A DNA stretch of 64,000 nt from an uncultured Clostridia bacterium (GCA_934271735.1 CAKQSB010000004.1:62001-126000); one strand, 5' to 3'. Positions 9,663 through 19,140 are shown, counted from the stretch's first letter. Program-made: numbers and translations. Notes: generated from the letters alone by a model not told the origin.

Positions 9663-10736
9663 ATGAAAAAATTGAATGTTGCAATTATCGGGCAAGGCAG
9701 AAGCGGACGTGATATTCACGGAACATATTACCGTTCCGAACAGAACGTATATTTCAACGTAAGATATGTAATTGATTTTGACGAGCGCCGTCGTAATCGA
9801 GCCAAGGATTTGTATCCCGGTTGCGATGTTTTTGCCGATTATAAAGAATTATTCGATAAGACCGATGTGGATCTTGTGGTTAACGCTTCTTATTCCGAAA
9901 TGCATTTTGGCATAACAAAAGATTTGTTAATGCACGGCAAAAACGTTATGACCGAAAAGCCGTTTGCCCGCAATCGATTTGAGTGCGAAGAACTTATAAA
10001 AACCGCCTATGATAACAATGTAAAACTAATAGTGTTTCACAATACTCAACCCGCGCCTTTCTATGTTCACGCACTCGACGTTATAAAAAGCGGAATATTG
10101 GGAGATGTCAAACAAATAAGCATAAGATATAACGGACTTTCGCGCAGGTGGGACTGGCAGACGTTGCAAAAGAAGATGGGAGGCAGCGCGTATAACACGG
10201 GACCTCATCCTATCGCTATGGGGCTCGGCTTTCTGGATTTTGATGAAAACTATAAAGTCGCATATTCGAAACTCGACACTGCTCTCACAAGCGGAGACGC
10301 AGAGGACTACGTTAAAATATTGCTTACAGCTCCGAAAAAACCGCTCGTCGATATCGAAATAAATTCTACCGACGCATTCAGCAATTACACAATCAAAATT
10401 CAAGGCTCACGCGGCACGTTCAAAAACACGCCCGGAAGTTACACGATGAAATACTATAAAGACAGCGAAAACGAAAGTCATCCCGTCGTCGATACTTTTT
10501 TGGAAGATGAAAACGGAAATCCGATTTATTGCAGAGAAATACTTAATGTTCACGAAGAAAGCGGAAATTATCAAGGGTCGGCATTTGACGTCGGCACTGC
10601 GACTATTTATGAAAACGCTTATTTTGCTATAACCGAAAACGCCGAACTCGCAATGCCTTTAGAGCATGCGGCTATGGTTGTAAATGTAATCGAAACGGTT
10701 CATGCCGAGAATCCGCTTCCCCTCGAATTTCTATAA
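9663..10736 (+). CDS. Gfo/Idh/MocA-family oxidoreductase
   Basis: The third dehydrogenase of the locus has 357 residues. It shows a Rossmann loop (AIIGQGRSGRDIHG), the lysine motif MTEKPFARN and a substrate-side segment GGSAYNTGPHPIAMGLGF. It is not a close copy of the two earlier members, so it probably acts on a different hydroxyl or sugar. It starts 24 bases after nagA with GAGG shortly upstream, and is followed by a 187-base gap containing a new promoter. Confidence 0.87.
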   Translation: MKKLNVAIIGQGRSGRDIHGTYYRSEQNVYFNVRYVIDFDERRRNRAKDLYPGCDVFADYKELFDKTDVDLVVNASYSEMHFGITKDLLMHGKNVMTEKPFARNRFECEELIKTAYDNNVKLIVFHNTQPAPFYVHALDVIKSGILGDVKQISIRYNGLSRRWDWQTLQKKMGGSAYNTGPHPIAMGLGFLDFDENYKVAYSKLDTALTSGDAEDYVKILLTAPKKPLVDIEINSTDAFSNYTIKIQGSRGTFKNTPGSYTMKYYKDSENESHPVVDTFLEDENGNPIYCREILNVHEESGNYQGSAFDVGTATIYENAYFAITENAELAMPLEHAAMVVNVIETVHAENPLPLEFL

Positions 10737-10820
10737 TCGAATTACATAGCCTTATTGCGGTAAATAAAATATATTTTCGATTTAAACTTATTATAAAAAG
10801 TGCGACTAAGCCGTTTTTTG

Positions 10821-10849
10821 TTGACATATCGAAAAATATTGTATAACAT
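10821..10849 (+). promoter_or_regulatory. Probable promoter of the GH94-like gene
   Basis: TTGACA lies at 10821-10826. Two overlapping -10 candidates follow: TATAAC (10842-10847, spacing 15) and TAACAT (10844-10849, spacing 17). It implies separate expression of the downstream phosphorylase-like gene. Confidence 0.5.
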
Positions 10850-10923
10850 TAAACGCGTAGCGGATTTAAAGCAGGTCGCGATGAGTACGCATACGAACAA
10901 TTTTTGATAAACGGTAAATATTT

Positions 10924-13275
10924 ATGAGCGAAAATTACGGAAAATTCAGCAAAAAAACGGGCGGTTACAGAATAGAAAAGTTACCCGAAGCGGGCAATTA
11001 TGAGTACATCTATAAAAACGATGAAATATTAGTTAAAGTCGACCAGTACGGAATAATAACGGCGCAGATAAATCCTCCTGTAGGCGAAGCTGTTTTCAAA
11101 CGTGAAGAACGTGAAGTCGGCTCGCCGGTTAAAGTTTATTTTTCGGACGGAGAAAGCGTGTTCAACAATTTTGACGTGCTCCGCGCCGATAAGTTGACGA
11201 TTGACTTTTTGCCCGAAAAATCGACCTATAGGCTGACTTTTGGCAAAACCGAAGTGGTAACCGAACTGTTCGTAACCGAAAAAAATAAACGGTTTGTAAT
11301 GAATGTTACGGTTAAAAACCTCGGAGAACAAGTAAAAGAATATTCAATTTTAAAGTGCGCTTTTCCGTACCTTAATGAACTTTTAATGGCTCCGTGGGAT
11401 AAACCGGAATGGTACACGCGAACGGAATATTTAAAAGATAAAAACGCATTTTTAACCACGAAATACAGCGTTGCAGGCAAAAAGGAAGAAAGAAGATATC
11501 TGACGATTGTTTCAAACGATGAAACTAATAACAGGGAATTAAGTCTTGAACGTCTTACTACCTTAACCAAAAATTTCAGCGTTATACCGGATAAAATCGG
11601 CGAAGTAACCGAAGATACTCTTTATGCGTTTAAACAATGCGTTTCAACTCTTGCAACGGTCAATCTTAAAGGCGGCGAAAGTTATTCGTTCACGCAGGTA
11701 TTTGCCGTAACCGATGATGAGAAAAAAATAGCAGAAAATATAAAAAGCTCTGTAAAATACTTCGATTCAACGGTTCAAAAAGCCGAAGAAAAAAAGCTAT
11801 CCGAAAAACACGCCGAATTATTCTCGGTGAGAACGGTTAAGACGGGCGATCCCGATTTTGATAGTTTCGTAAATGGATTTTTGCCGCTCGAAATGTACTG
11901 GGTGTCTTCGCTCGATCGCGGTTGGCCTACGGGAATGCGCGGCGTAAGAGACGCGGCGAACGATTTTGAGGGCATGCTTTGTTACGATAAACAAATGTGC
12001 AAAGGCGTAATCGAAAATATTTTCTCTAAGCAACGTAGCGACGGTTGGTATCCTCGTCAGGTTCCGTTCGGCACCGGCACGAAATTCGATTTAAGAGAGT
12101 TTGTAGATTCGGCATGTTTCTTTACCGAATACGTTTACGACTATCTTGCATACACGGGCGATTATTCCGTTTTAGAAAACAAGTATGGTTATTACGATTG
12201 CGAAACGCAGGAAAGCGGCTTAACGCACCTTAAAAAAGGTATGGACTATCTTTTATCGGATGACGCTTTGGGTGTGCATGGTCTTGTAAAAATGCGCGGC
12301 GGCGATTGGCTCGACTGTCTGAGCGGCGCAGGCAAAAAAGGCAGAGGCGAAAGCGTAATGGTGTCCTGCCAACTCGTATTGTGTCTTAAATATTTGGTTG
12401 AAATATTAAATAAAGTCGGACAGGAAAACGAAGTAGAAAAATACGAAAAAGCAGGCTATAGGTTGAAAAAAGCCATAAACAAAGCCGCATTTAACGGTAG
12501 ATTTTATAATGCCGTATATACCGATAACGATACGTGGCTGTTCTCCGAAAAAGATGAGGACGGCGAAGAAAGGGTATATGTTCCGACTAATGCTTATGCG
12601 GTTATAAGCGGAGTGGCAAGCGGCAAAGAAAACGAAATCTTTAATGAAATCGCAAAGTTAAAAACTTCTGACGGATACAAGCTTTTCTCAAAGCCGCTCG
12701 GCGGAAAGTTCATAGACGGAATAGGTAAAATGGGCACGGGCGACTTTCAGCCGTACTTTGCCGAAAACGGAAGCGTATACAATCACGGCTCGCAGTGCTT
12801 TTTAATAAGAGCTCTTGCAAAGGCGGGAAGATATGAAGAAATATCCGACGTGTTAGGTTATGCGCTGCCGCTTTATGCAGACAAACACTCACCTGAAAAA
12901 ACTTGTTCCGCACCGTATGCAATTACAAACTGTTATCATCTGGTACCGTCGTTTTACGGCAGATCGGGTTTTTCGTTTTTAACGGGTAGCGTGGCAATGA
13001 TAGAGCGCGCAGTCTATTCGTGGGTTTTCGGTCTTAACTTTGCGTTGAATAATATCGTCATAACCCCATGCGTACCGAAAGAATACGCGAATGCGGAAAT
13101 AACCACGCCGTTTAACGGTCACATTTTAACGATAAAATACGTCGGTTACGGCGCGCAGATCGAAATTGCCGAAATCGGCGGCAAGGCGTTCGATGTATCC
13201 GCCGAAGGACGTTCGGTGTTGATTGATAAAGCATTGATTACCGATGATTTGACTATCATCATAAAACTCAAATAA
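10924..13275 (+). CDS. GH94-family glycoside phosphorylase-like enzyme
   Basis: Family GH94 enzymes split beta-linked disaccharides with phosphate, giving a sugar 1-phosphate. The 783-residue protein has an N-terminal beta-sandwich and an (alpha/alpha)6 barrel. RGGDWLDCLSGAGKKGRGES matches the GDWNDC...GKGES catalytic region, with the general-acid Asp kept and the preceding Asn replaced by Leu. AENGSVYNHGSQCFL and FLTGSVAMIERAVYSW match the late family motifs, including the Thr-Gly-Ser associated with phosphate binding. Given nagA and nagB nearby, an N-acetylhexosamine-containing disaccharide is possible, but the substrate is inference. No signal peptide is visible. Confidence 0.8.
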   Translation: MSENYGKFSKKTGGYRIEKLPEAGNYEYIYKNDEILVKVDQYGIITAQINPPVGEAVFKREEREVGSPVKVYFSDGESVFNNFDVLRADKLTIDFLPEKSTYRLTFGKTEVVTELFVTEKNKRFVMNVTVKNLGEQVKEYSILKCAFPYLNELLMAPWDKPEWYTRTEYLKDKNAFLTTKYSVAGKKEERRYLTIVSNDETNNRELSLERLTTLTKNFSVIPDKIGEVTEDTLYAFKQCVSTLATVNLKGGESYSFTQVFAVTDDEKKIAENIKSSVKYFDSTVQKAEEKKLSEKHAELFSVRTVKTGDPDFDSFVNGFLPLEMYWVSSLDRGWPTGMRGVRDAANDFEGMLCYDKQMCKGVIENIFSKQRSDGWYPRQVPFGTGTKFDLREFVDSACFFTEYVYDYLAYTGDYSVLENKYGYYDCETQESGLTHLKKGMDYLLSDDALGVHGLVKMRGGDWLDCLSGAGKKGRGESVMVSCQLVLCLKYLVEILNKVGQENEVEKYEKAGYRLKKAINKAAFNGRFYNAVYTDNDTWLFSEKDEDGEERVYVPTNAYAVISGVASGKENEIFNEIAKLKTSDGYKLFSKPLGGKFIDGIGKMGTGDFQPYFAENGSVYNHGSQCFLIRALAKAGRYEEISDVLGYALPLYADKHSPEKTCSAPYAITNCYHLVPSFYGRSGFSFLTGSVAMIERAVYSWVFGLNFALNNIVITPCVPKEYANAEITTPFNGHILTIKYVGYGAQIEIAEIGGKAFDVSAEGRSVLIDKALITDDLTIIIKLK

Positions 13276-13298
13276 ATAAAATATTATAGAAACAATAT

Positions 13299-13385
13299 AA
13301 AAAACCGCTTTCGATAACAAAGCCGACCTTCAAAAGCATCTGAGCTTCCGAGGTCGCTTCGCAGTCGAAAAGCGGCTTTTTATTT
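13299..13385. terminator. Bidirectional terminator between the GH94 gene and potD
   Basis: The arms AAAAAACCGCTTTCGA (13299-13314) and TCGAAAAGCGGCTTTTT (13364 onward) pair around an inner hairpin built from GACCT and AGGTC. A T-run follows on both strands, serving the two convergent genes. Confidence 0.75.
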
Positions 13386-13421
13386 TTTAATTGTTAAAGT
13401 CTTTCGCAGACGATTGCAATA

Positions 13422-15209
13422 TCAGCGTATTCGTTCGCTTTTTATAAGTTTGCCGTAAACTTTGCGTTTGCGATTGAACGTTATTCCGCGTTTTTTCAAA
13501 ATCGAATACACCGCCAGACCTATAATCACGACGCCGATAATAACGGGAATCGTTATAAGCATTGCCGTGGAAATGTCACCGACTTTAACGTCGCTCCACA
13601 TTTTGTTGATATCTTTAAGCTCGGCGCGGGACAAAGTGGTCATAATGGCGCACCTGTCGACGGTCGATTTTTCGGGATACTGCGTGGTGAGCTGTCTGCC
13701 GATGTTATCCGTCGAACTGTATACGATGACTTTTCCGTCTTCCGTTTTGTATTCGTCCGAAATGTTATCGAAATAATAGGAATAATCTATCGCGTAAGTA
13801 AGTCCTTTCTCCTCCGCTTCCTGCGGGTCGACGGTAAGCTCGTAAGTGTCAAGCATTCTTTCGAACACGTCGTCGCCGGAAATCGGGCTGACGTAACCGA
13901 TATAATCCATATTCGAAATGGCGCACTCGGGATCGGAAATGAAATTCACGAAGAACTGCGCAAGCTCTTTGTTCGCGCCCTTGGGCATAACCCACGCGTC
14001 GAACCAGATGTTGCTGCCCTCTTCGGGAACGGCGTAATAAAGTTTCGCGCCCTCGTATTCGTCGGCGGTATCGAGCGTGTAAGCCGCGTCGCCCGACCAG
14101 GCGAAGTTTATCGCGATTTTGCCGGCAGCCATATCTTTCTTTCCGCTGTCAACCTCAAATCCGTAAACGTTGTGTTTAAGCACTTTAAGGCTTTCGCTTA
14201 CCTTATCGACCGTCTTTTCGTCGTCATCGGGGAAAATTTCTCTTACGAGCGCGAGCTTATCCGAAGAAAGCCCCAACTCCGCGAATTCTTCCGAAAACGG
14301 CGTGTTTACGTTATTGAAAACCTTGATAAGCACCGACTGATATTCGTCGTGCGTAAGCTCTCCGTTTTCCCAGAGTCCTTTTAGCCTTAAAAGTTTTTCG
14401 CCGTACACTTTTCCGACGGCTAAAGCGTAAGTATCTCTGATACTGTCCTTAATCGTTCCGAGGTTTTTATAGTAAGCTTCCCACGGAAGACTCCAGGTGT
14501 TGGCATGGACGTAATTTTCGAGTTCCTCGCCCGAAAGAGCGATTTCGCCCTCCTCGTCCAGAAGTCCTTTTATATCGATGCCGTCGTTGGTTTCGGCAAG
14601 CTTTACGGGGTTATAAATGAAACCCATCGTTCCCCACATATAGCAGACCGCGTATTCCGCCCACTTTTTCGTAACGCCCGAAACCATATTTTTCTCTTCT
14701 TTGGAATTAAAAAGATCCTTGATAAAACCCGAAGCGTATTCGTTGTAATTTCCCACTTCGTCGTAAACGATATCGCCTTTTTTGTCCTCGGATACGTCGA
14801 ACGTTTCGAGCATATTCTCGTTTATCATTCTCTGAATCATATAATCGGACGGGCAAACGAGATCGTAAGCGTAGGTATAACTTCCGTCTTTTCCTTTCTT
14901 TTTGGTAAGCTGCAATTCGTTATACATGTTTTCGAGCGTACCGAAAGTGGAATAATTAACCTTAACCTTTCTTCCGAAACGTTCGGTTGCGACTTCTTCG
15001 AACTTTTCGATGATATCGAAAGTTTCCCATTCTTCGTCGTATTCCGAAATATATTCTTCGGCGTTATAAACGTTAAGTTCCAGAACGCCCGTGTCTTTTC
15101 CGTCGTTTTCCCCCGCAGCGCTTGCGTTCAAACCATACGGAAAGAACAACGAAAAACAAAGAACAACAGCGAAAAGCGAGGCTATAATTCGATTAACGCG
15201 CATTTTCAT
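13422..15209 (-). CDS. potD: Polyamine ABC transporter substrate-binding protein with C-terminal membrane anchor
   Basis: Captures spermidine or putrescine outside the cell for the PotABC transporter. A signal peptide (residues 1-32, ending near NASAAG) is followed by the PotD fold, with NVYNAEEYI near the N-terminus and NIWFDAWVMPKGA near the C-terminus. At 595 residues it is far longer than the usual 350: there is a helical, acidic insertion around residues 230-330. A transmembrane helix (ITIPVIIGVVIIGLAVYSIL) and a basic tail lie at the C-terminus, in place of a lipoprotein anchor. The start overlaps potC by 17 bases and it is the last gene of the operon. Confidence 0.88.
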   Translation of the reverse strand: MKMRVNRIIASLFAVVLCFSLFFPYGLNASAAGENDGKDTGVLELNVYNAEEYISEYDEEWETFDIIEKFEEVATERFGRKVKVNYSTFGTLENMYNELQLTKKKGKDGSYTYAYDLVCPSDYMIQRMINENMLETFDVSEDKKGDIVYDEVGNYNEYASGFIKDLFNSKEEKNMVSGVTKKWAEYAVCYMWGTMGFIYNPVKLAETNDGIDIKGLLDEEGEIALSGEELENYVHANTWSLPWEAYYKNLGTIKDSIRDTYALAVGKVYGEKLLRLKGLWENGELTHDEYQSVLIKVFNNVNTPFSEEFAELGLSSDKLALVREIFPDDDEKTVDKVSESLKVLKHNVYGFEVDSGKKDMAAGKIAINFAWSGDAAYTLDTADEYEGAKLYYAVPEEGSNIWFDAWVMPKGANKELAQFFVNFISDPECAISNMDYIGYVSPISGDDVFERMLDTYELTVDPQEAEEKGLTYAIDYSYYFDNISDEYKTEDGKVIVYSSTDNIGRQLTTQYPEKSTVDRCAIMTTLSRAELKDINKMWSDVKVGDISTAMLITIPVIIGVVIIGLAVYSILKKRGITFNRKRKVYGKLIKSERIR

Positions 15210-15999
15210 TCTTTTTAGCCCTCCTTGAAGCGGCTACGTTCTGAACGACGAGTATCAGAACCATAAGCACGAAGATAAGCGTGGAAAGCGCTCTGAGCGC
15301 AGGCACGGACGAACCTTTTCCGCCTTTCGCGTAAGCGTCGAAAACGTAAGTCGAGATAGTGTCGAACGTCGGCGGGCGGGTGAAAGTCGTGATAATGTAA
15401 TCGTCGAGCGAAAGAGTTACCGCAAGCATAAATCCGCTGAAAATTCCGGGAAGAATTTCGGGGAGAATGACTTTAAACAAAGCTTTCGTCGGGCTTGCGC
15501 CGAGATCGAGCGCGGCTTCGTACAGATTTCCGTCGAGCTGTTTGAGTTTGGGAAGTACCGAAAGGTACACGAACGGGAAGCAAAGCACGATATGCCCGAT
15601 TAAAAGCGAAGCGTAAGTTCTTCCGAACGCGAACATCGTGCATACGAGCGCGATTGAAATGGCGGTTACGATTTCCGCGTTGATAACGGGAATCTGCGTG
15701 AGCGCGTTTAAAGCCCCCTTAACTTTTTTCCCGGAATAGAACGTGCCGATAGCTCCGACAGTTCCTAAAATCGTGGAACAGACGGACGCGAGCAAGGCAA
15801 GCACGACGGTATTTAAAACCGTCTGCATAATCGATTTATCGTTGAAAAGCTGCTTATACAGTCCGAAACCCCACTCTTTCGACCAGATACCGATAGAGGG
15901 CGAAAGGTTGAACGAATAAATCGTGAGCAAAATTATCGGCGCATAAATGAACGCGAGAGCCAAAACGATATATGTAATTTTCAGAATCTTTTTTACCAT
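15193..15999 (-). CDS. potC: Spermidine/putrescine ABC transporter permease
   Basis: This is one of the two membrane subunits of the polyamine importer. The 268 residues form about six transmembrane helices. The ABC-permease EAA loop is recognisable as YEAALDLGASPTKALFKVILPEILPGIFSG, which docks on PotA. The TLSLDDYIITTF segment is typical of PotC. AGGAGG precedes the start and the gene overlaps potB by 7 bases. Confidence 0.93.
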   Translation of the reverse strand: MVKKILKITYIVLALAFIYAPIILLTIYSFNLSPSIGIWSKEWGFGLYKQLFNDKSIMQTVLNTVVLALLASVCSTILGTVGAIGTFYSGKKVKGALNALTQIPVINAEIVTAISIALVCTMFAFGRTYASLLIGHIVLCFPFVYLSVLPKLKQLDGNLYEAALDLGASPTKALFKVILPEILPGIFSGFMLAVTLSLDDYIITTFTRPPTFDTISTYVFDAYAKGGKGSSVPALRALSTLIFVLMVLILVVQNVAASRRAKKNENAR

Positions 16000-16832
16000 A
16001 ATCCGCCTCCTCTCGTGTTGACCTCTTCGTCCGAAAATTTACGGGTAATAAACATTGTTATAAATATAAGCACAAGCAAAATCATAGCGATCGCAGAGCC
16101 TGCGTGCCAGTCGAACATAGTCGAGAACTGGTCTTCGATGAGTTTGCCGATAATGGTTACGTTGCCGTTGCCGAGCGTATCGGAAACGACGTAACTCGTC
16201 GTCGTGGGCAAAAGAACCATGGTTATCGCCGAAACGATTCCCGGGGCGGACATAGGAACGACGACCTTGAAGAAGGTCTCCGCGCTCGTCGCGCCGAGGT
16301 CGGCGGAAGCTTCGAGAATGTTTTTATCGAGCTTTATAAGAACCGTGTAAAGCGGCAGAATAGTGAACGGCAGATAGTCGTAAACCATACCGATAACGGT
16401 GTTTACCATACTGAGCTTGCTCGATTTATACATACCGATTTTAAACAGTAATTCTTTCATCGCCGCCGTTCTCAAAACGAAGTTTATCCACATCGGGAGA
16501 ATAAAAAGCATCAGAACGACGTTTTTCCATTTCATTTTCGAACGCGCGAGAATATAGGCTACGGGATAAGCGACGAGAAGACAGATAACCGTCGTTATAA
16601 TCGCAAGCCCGAAGCTCACGTAAATGGCGCGGATATTCGCAGAGCTTCCGAAGAAGTAAACGAAATTTTCAAACGAGAATGAAAACTTCGTTATGTCGTT
16701 CGTCACGAGAGCTCCGTCCTCCACGGTGAACGCATACAAAACGATGAGAAGAAGCGGCAGAACCACAAACAGACCGATAAAAACGGCGTAAGGGATTCCG
16801 AGCTGCTTTCTCGAAAATTTCAAAGCCTTCAT
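15993..16832 (-). CDS. potB: Spermidine/putrescine ABC transporter permease
   Basis: This is the partner permease of PotC, 279 residues with about six transmembrane helices. The EAA loop reads LEASADLGATSAETFFKVVVPMSAPGIVSA. LPTTTSYVVSDTLGNG, after the loop, is characteristic of PotB. It starts directly after the potA stop codon (1-base gap), so the two are translated in tandem. Confidence 0.93.
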   Translation of the reverse strand: MKALKFSRKQLGIPYAVFIGLFVVLPLLLIVLYAFTVEDGALVTNDITKFSFSFENFVYFFGSSANIRAIYVSFGLAIITTVICLLVAYPVAYILARSKMKWKNVVLMLFILPMWINFVLRTAAMKELLFKIGMYKSSKLSMVNTVIGMVYDYLPFTILPLYTVLIKLDKNILEASADLGATSAETFFKVVVPMSAPGIVSAITMVLLPTTTSYVVSDTLGNGNVTIIGKLIEDQFSTMFDWHAGSAIAMILLVLIFITMFITRKFSDEEVNTRGGGLW

Positions 16833-16833
16833 T

Positions 16834-18336
16834 TTACTTGTTCACCGCCTTAAGTTTAAGTTTGATTTTATCTCTGGGAATCTTGACGGATACTCTGTCG
16901 TTTTCGTTCCAGGTGTACTCGGTGTCGACGACGAAATCCTCTTCCTCGTCGTCCGTTCTGATAATGACCTGATAGTGGTCGCCCTTATAAACTATCTGTA
17001 TGATAGTTCCGCAAGCGTCGCCGTCCTCGTCGTTGTCGATGATTTCGATATCTTTAAGACCAACCTCAACGGATACGTCCACGTTCGTAAGGTCGATTTT
17101 CTCGCCGTCGGCGGTAATAAGATACCCCTCTTCGTCGAGGCGCGAACCCTCGTAAAGCTGAGTAACGTCACAATCGAACTCGCCGTCCGCAAAGCAAACG
17201 GTGTTTTTCTTGGTGATATAGCCGTCGTAGCGGTTGCAATCGAATTCTTTAGCCATTATGTGGATATCGTCGGGCTTGATGATAACCGAACATCTCTCGC
17301 CGACCTTTCTTTCCATAGTGTCCTGAACGACGATTTCGGTTTTGCCGATGACGAACGTCATTTCGTAATGCACGCCCTTGAAAATAGACGAAACGATAAC
17401 GCCGTCTACCTGACCTTTGCCTTCGTCCACAAGGAACACGTCCTCGGGGCGGACGACTACGTCCACCTTTTCGTTAAGCGGGAAATCGTCCACGCAATCG
17501 AAAACCTTGTTGATGAAACGGACTTTCATTTTGCCGACCATCGTGCCGGAGAAAATGTTGCTTTCGCCGATAAAGTCGGCAACGAACGCGTTTTTCGGTT
17601 CGTTGTAAATGTCTTTGGGCGTTCCGATCTGCTGAATATTGCCGTCCTTCATAACGACGATCGTATCGCTCATTGTGAGGGCTTCTTCCTGATCGTGCGT
17701 AACGTATATAAAGGTTATGCCGAGCTTTTTGTGCATTTCCTTAAGTTCGAGCTGCATGTCCTTTCTCATTTTAAGGTCGAGCGCGCCGAGAGGTTCGTCC
17801 AGAAGAAGAATTTCGGGTTCGTTGACGATTGCTCTCGCAATGGCTATTCTCTGCTGCTGACCGCCCGAAAGTGTGGTTACGTCTCTTTTTTCAAACTCTT
17901 CGAGGTCGACGAGCTTTAAAACTCTCGAAACTTTTGCGTCGATTTCCTCTTTGGAAAGCTTCTGAACTTTCGTAACCGTTTTTCCGTTCGCGGTCTCGTA
18001 AGTATTTTTAAATCTTTTGAGTTTAAGACCGAACGCAATGTTGTCGTAAACGTTAAGGTGCGGGAAAAGCGCGTAACGCTGGAAAACCGTGTTTATCGGT
18101 CTTTCATAAGGCGGAACGTTCGTTATGTCCTTGCCGTTCAAAAGAATCGTTCCTTTCGTCGGCATTTCGAAACCCGCGATCATACGGAGCGTCGTGGACT
18201 TTCCGCAACCCGAAGGACCCAAAAGCGTGACGAATTCGCCTTTTCTTACGTAGAGATTCATATTCTCTACAGCCTGCTCGCCGTCGAAAATCTTTTCAAC
18301 GTCGATAAGTTCGATGATTTTTTCTTCTTTTTCCAT
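16834..18336 (-). CDS. potA: Polyamine ABC transporter ATP-binding protein
   Basis: Powers polyamine import. Walker A (GPSGCGKST), signature (LSGGQQQR), Walker B (ILLLDEPLGALD) and the switch His (VTHDQEE) are all present, followed by the TOBE/OB regulatory region. The ATG at 18336, with a GGAG box, was preferred over an upstream in-frame ATG at 18384, which lies inside the regulator gene. The product is then 500 residues, well over the usual 350-380. The extra length is a 20-residue insert before the signature (ETANGKTVTKVQKLSKEE) and an acidic C-terminal extension that may be a second OB-like module. Confidence 0.93.
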   Translation of the reverse strand: MEKEEKIIELIDVEKIFDGEQAVENMNLYVRKGEFVTLLGPSGCGKSTTLRMIAGFEMPTKGTILLNGKDITNVPPYERPINTVFQRYALFPHLNVYDNIAFGLKLKRFKNTYETANGKTVTKVQKLSKEEIDAKVSRVLKLVDLEEFEKRDVTTLSGGQQQRIAIARAIVNEPEILLLDEPLGALDLKMRKDMQLELKEMHKKLGITFIYVTHDQEEALTMSDTIVVMKDGNIQQIGTPKDIYNEPKNAFVADFIGESNIFSGTMVGKMKVRFINKVFDCVDDFPLNEKVDVVVRPEDVFLVDEGKGQVDGVIVSSIFKGVHYEMTFVIGKTEIVVQDTMERKVGERCSVIIKPDDIHIMAKEFDCNRYDGYITKKNTVCFADGEFDCDVTQLYEGSRLDEEGYLITADGEKIDLTNVDVSVEVGLKDIEIIDNDEDGDACGTIIQIVYKGDHYQVIIRTDDEEEDFVVDTEYTWNENDRVSVKIPRDKIKLKLKAVNK

Positions 18337-18356
18337 TGTTTTTTCTCCGTTATCCG

Positions 18357-18890
18357 TCAAAAAGTGGGCGGGGTTGCGACCCATATAAATTTCGCCACTC
18401 TGTCGGTGTTGTTTTCGATATAATGTTCTTTGGACGCCGAATAATAAAAGCTTTCGCCTTTATTAACCTTGTATTTTTTGTTTCCGAGATGAACGATCAC
18501 GCTTCCCGAAAAGACGTAACCGAATTCCTCGCCCTCATGCGGAACGTCCGGTTCGGTACTCTTTTTAGGCATAAGATCGACAAGCACGGGTTCCATTTCG
18601 TTTTTCTGGGAGTTCGGCACGAGCCAGTTAAGCGTGTACTGCGCCGTTTCCTTTTCTATAAACTCCTGCTCCTTGAACACGATTTTTTCTTCGGGTTCTT
18701 CGCTGAAAAAGTCCTTTAAATTCGTGCCGAGCGCGGACAAAATGTCCATAAGTGTAGCTATCGACGGGCTCGTAAGCTCGTTCTCGAGCTGACTTATATA
18801 ACCTTTCGTCAGTTCGCATCTGTTTGCAAGCTCTTCCTGAGTGAGATCGCATTGCAATCGGAGTTGTTTTATTTTGTTTCCTATCTCCAT
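18357..18890 (-). CDS. XRE-family regulator with C-terminal cupin domain (PuuR-like)
   Basis: First gene of the polyamine transporter operon and its probable regulator. An N-terminal helix-turn-helix (DLTQEELANRCELTKGYISQLE) is followed by a small cupin domain (VPHEGEEFGYVFSGSVIVHLG...KGESFYYSASKEHYIEN) that is likely to bind the inducer. In the family, such proteins repress polyamine uptake or breakdown genes. The 177-residue gene ends 20 bases before potA. The AGGA-containing ribosome binding site lies about 7 bases before the start. A repeated operator-like array sits in its leader. Confidence 0.88.
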   Translation of the reverse strand: MEIGNKIKQLRLQCDLTQEELANRCELTKGYISQLENELTSPSIATLMDILSALGTNLKDFFSEEPEEKIVFKEQEFIEKETAQYTLNWLVPNSQKNEMEPVLVDLMPKKSTEPDVPHEGEEFGYVFSGSVIVHLGNKKYKVNKGESFYYSASKEHYIENNTDRVAKFIWVATPPTF

Positions 18891-18942
18891 CCTGACTTCC
18901 TCGCCTTATATATGATGAATTATCCGACATACTAAACAAAAA

Positions 18943-19021
18943 GTTTACGAAGGTTAGCAAATTTAAACCCGAGGTTTAACAGGGTTAGCAAACTTAAACT
19001 TAAAGTTTAGCAAAAGTAAAC
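18943..19021. promoter_or_regulatory. Operator-like repeat array upstream of the polyamine regulator
   Basis: Two near-identical units (18943-18968 and 18974-18999) each begin with GTTTA, contain GGTTAGCAAA and end with TTAAAC. A shorter third unit (19005-19021) reads GTTTAGCAAAAGTAAAC. The GTTTA/TAAAC ends make each unit an inverted repeat. The array lies just downstream of the promoter, so binding would block transcription. Confidence 0.65.
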
Positions 19022-19032
19022 ATAACGGAGGC

Positions 19033-19062
19033 ATTATATACAAAACCGATACGCGTTGTCAA
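19033..19062 (-). promoter_or_regulatory. Promoter of the polyamine transporter operon
   Basis: On the minus strand TTGACA (19057-19062) and TATAAT (19033-19038) are 18 bases apart, both perfect consensus boxes. The predicted start, near 19026, is immediately before the repeat array. Confidence 0.8.
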
Positions 19063-19140
19063 CTGTTTTAACGCGCTTTTGTCATTATTTTTTTAAAAGT
19101 GTCGTAAAGAAGAATTTTATGTCATACAGATAGAATAAAA

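Noticed and set aside
16975..17919. A 314-codon plus-strand frame opposite potA
   Set aside because: It lies wholly within the well-supported potA gene and its translation shows no family pattern.
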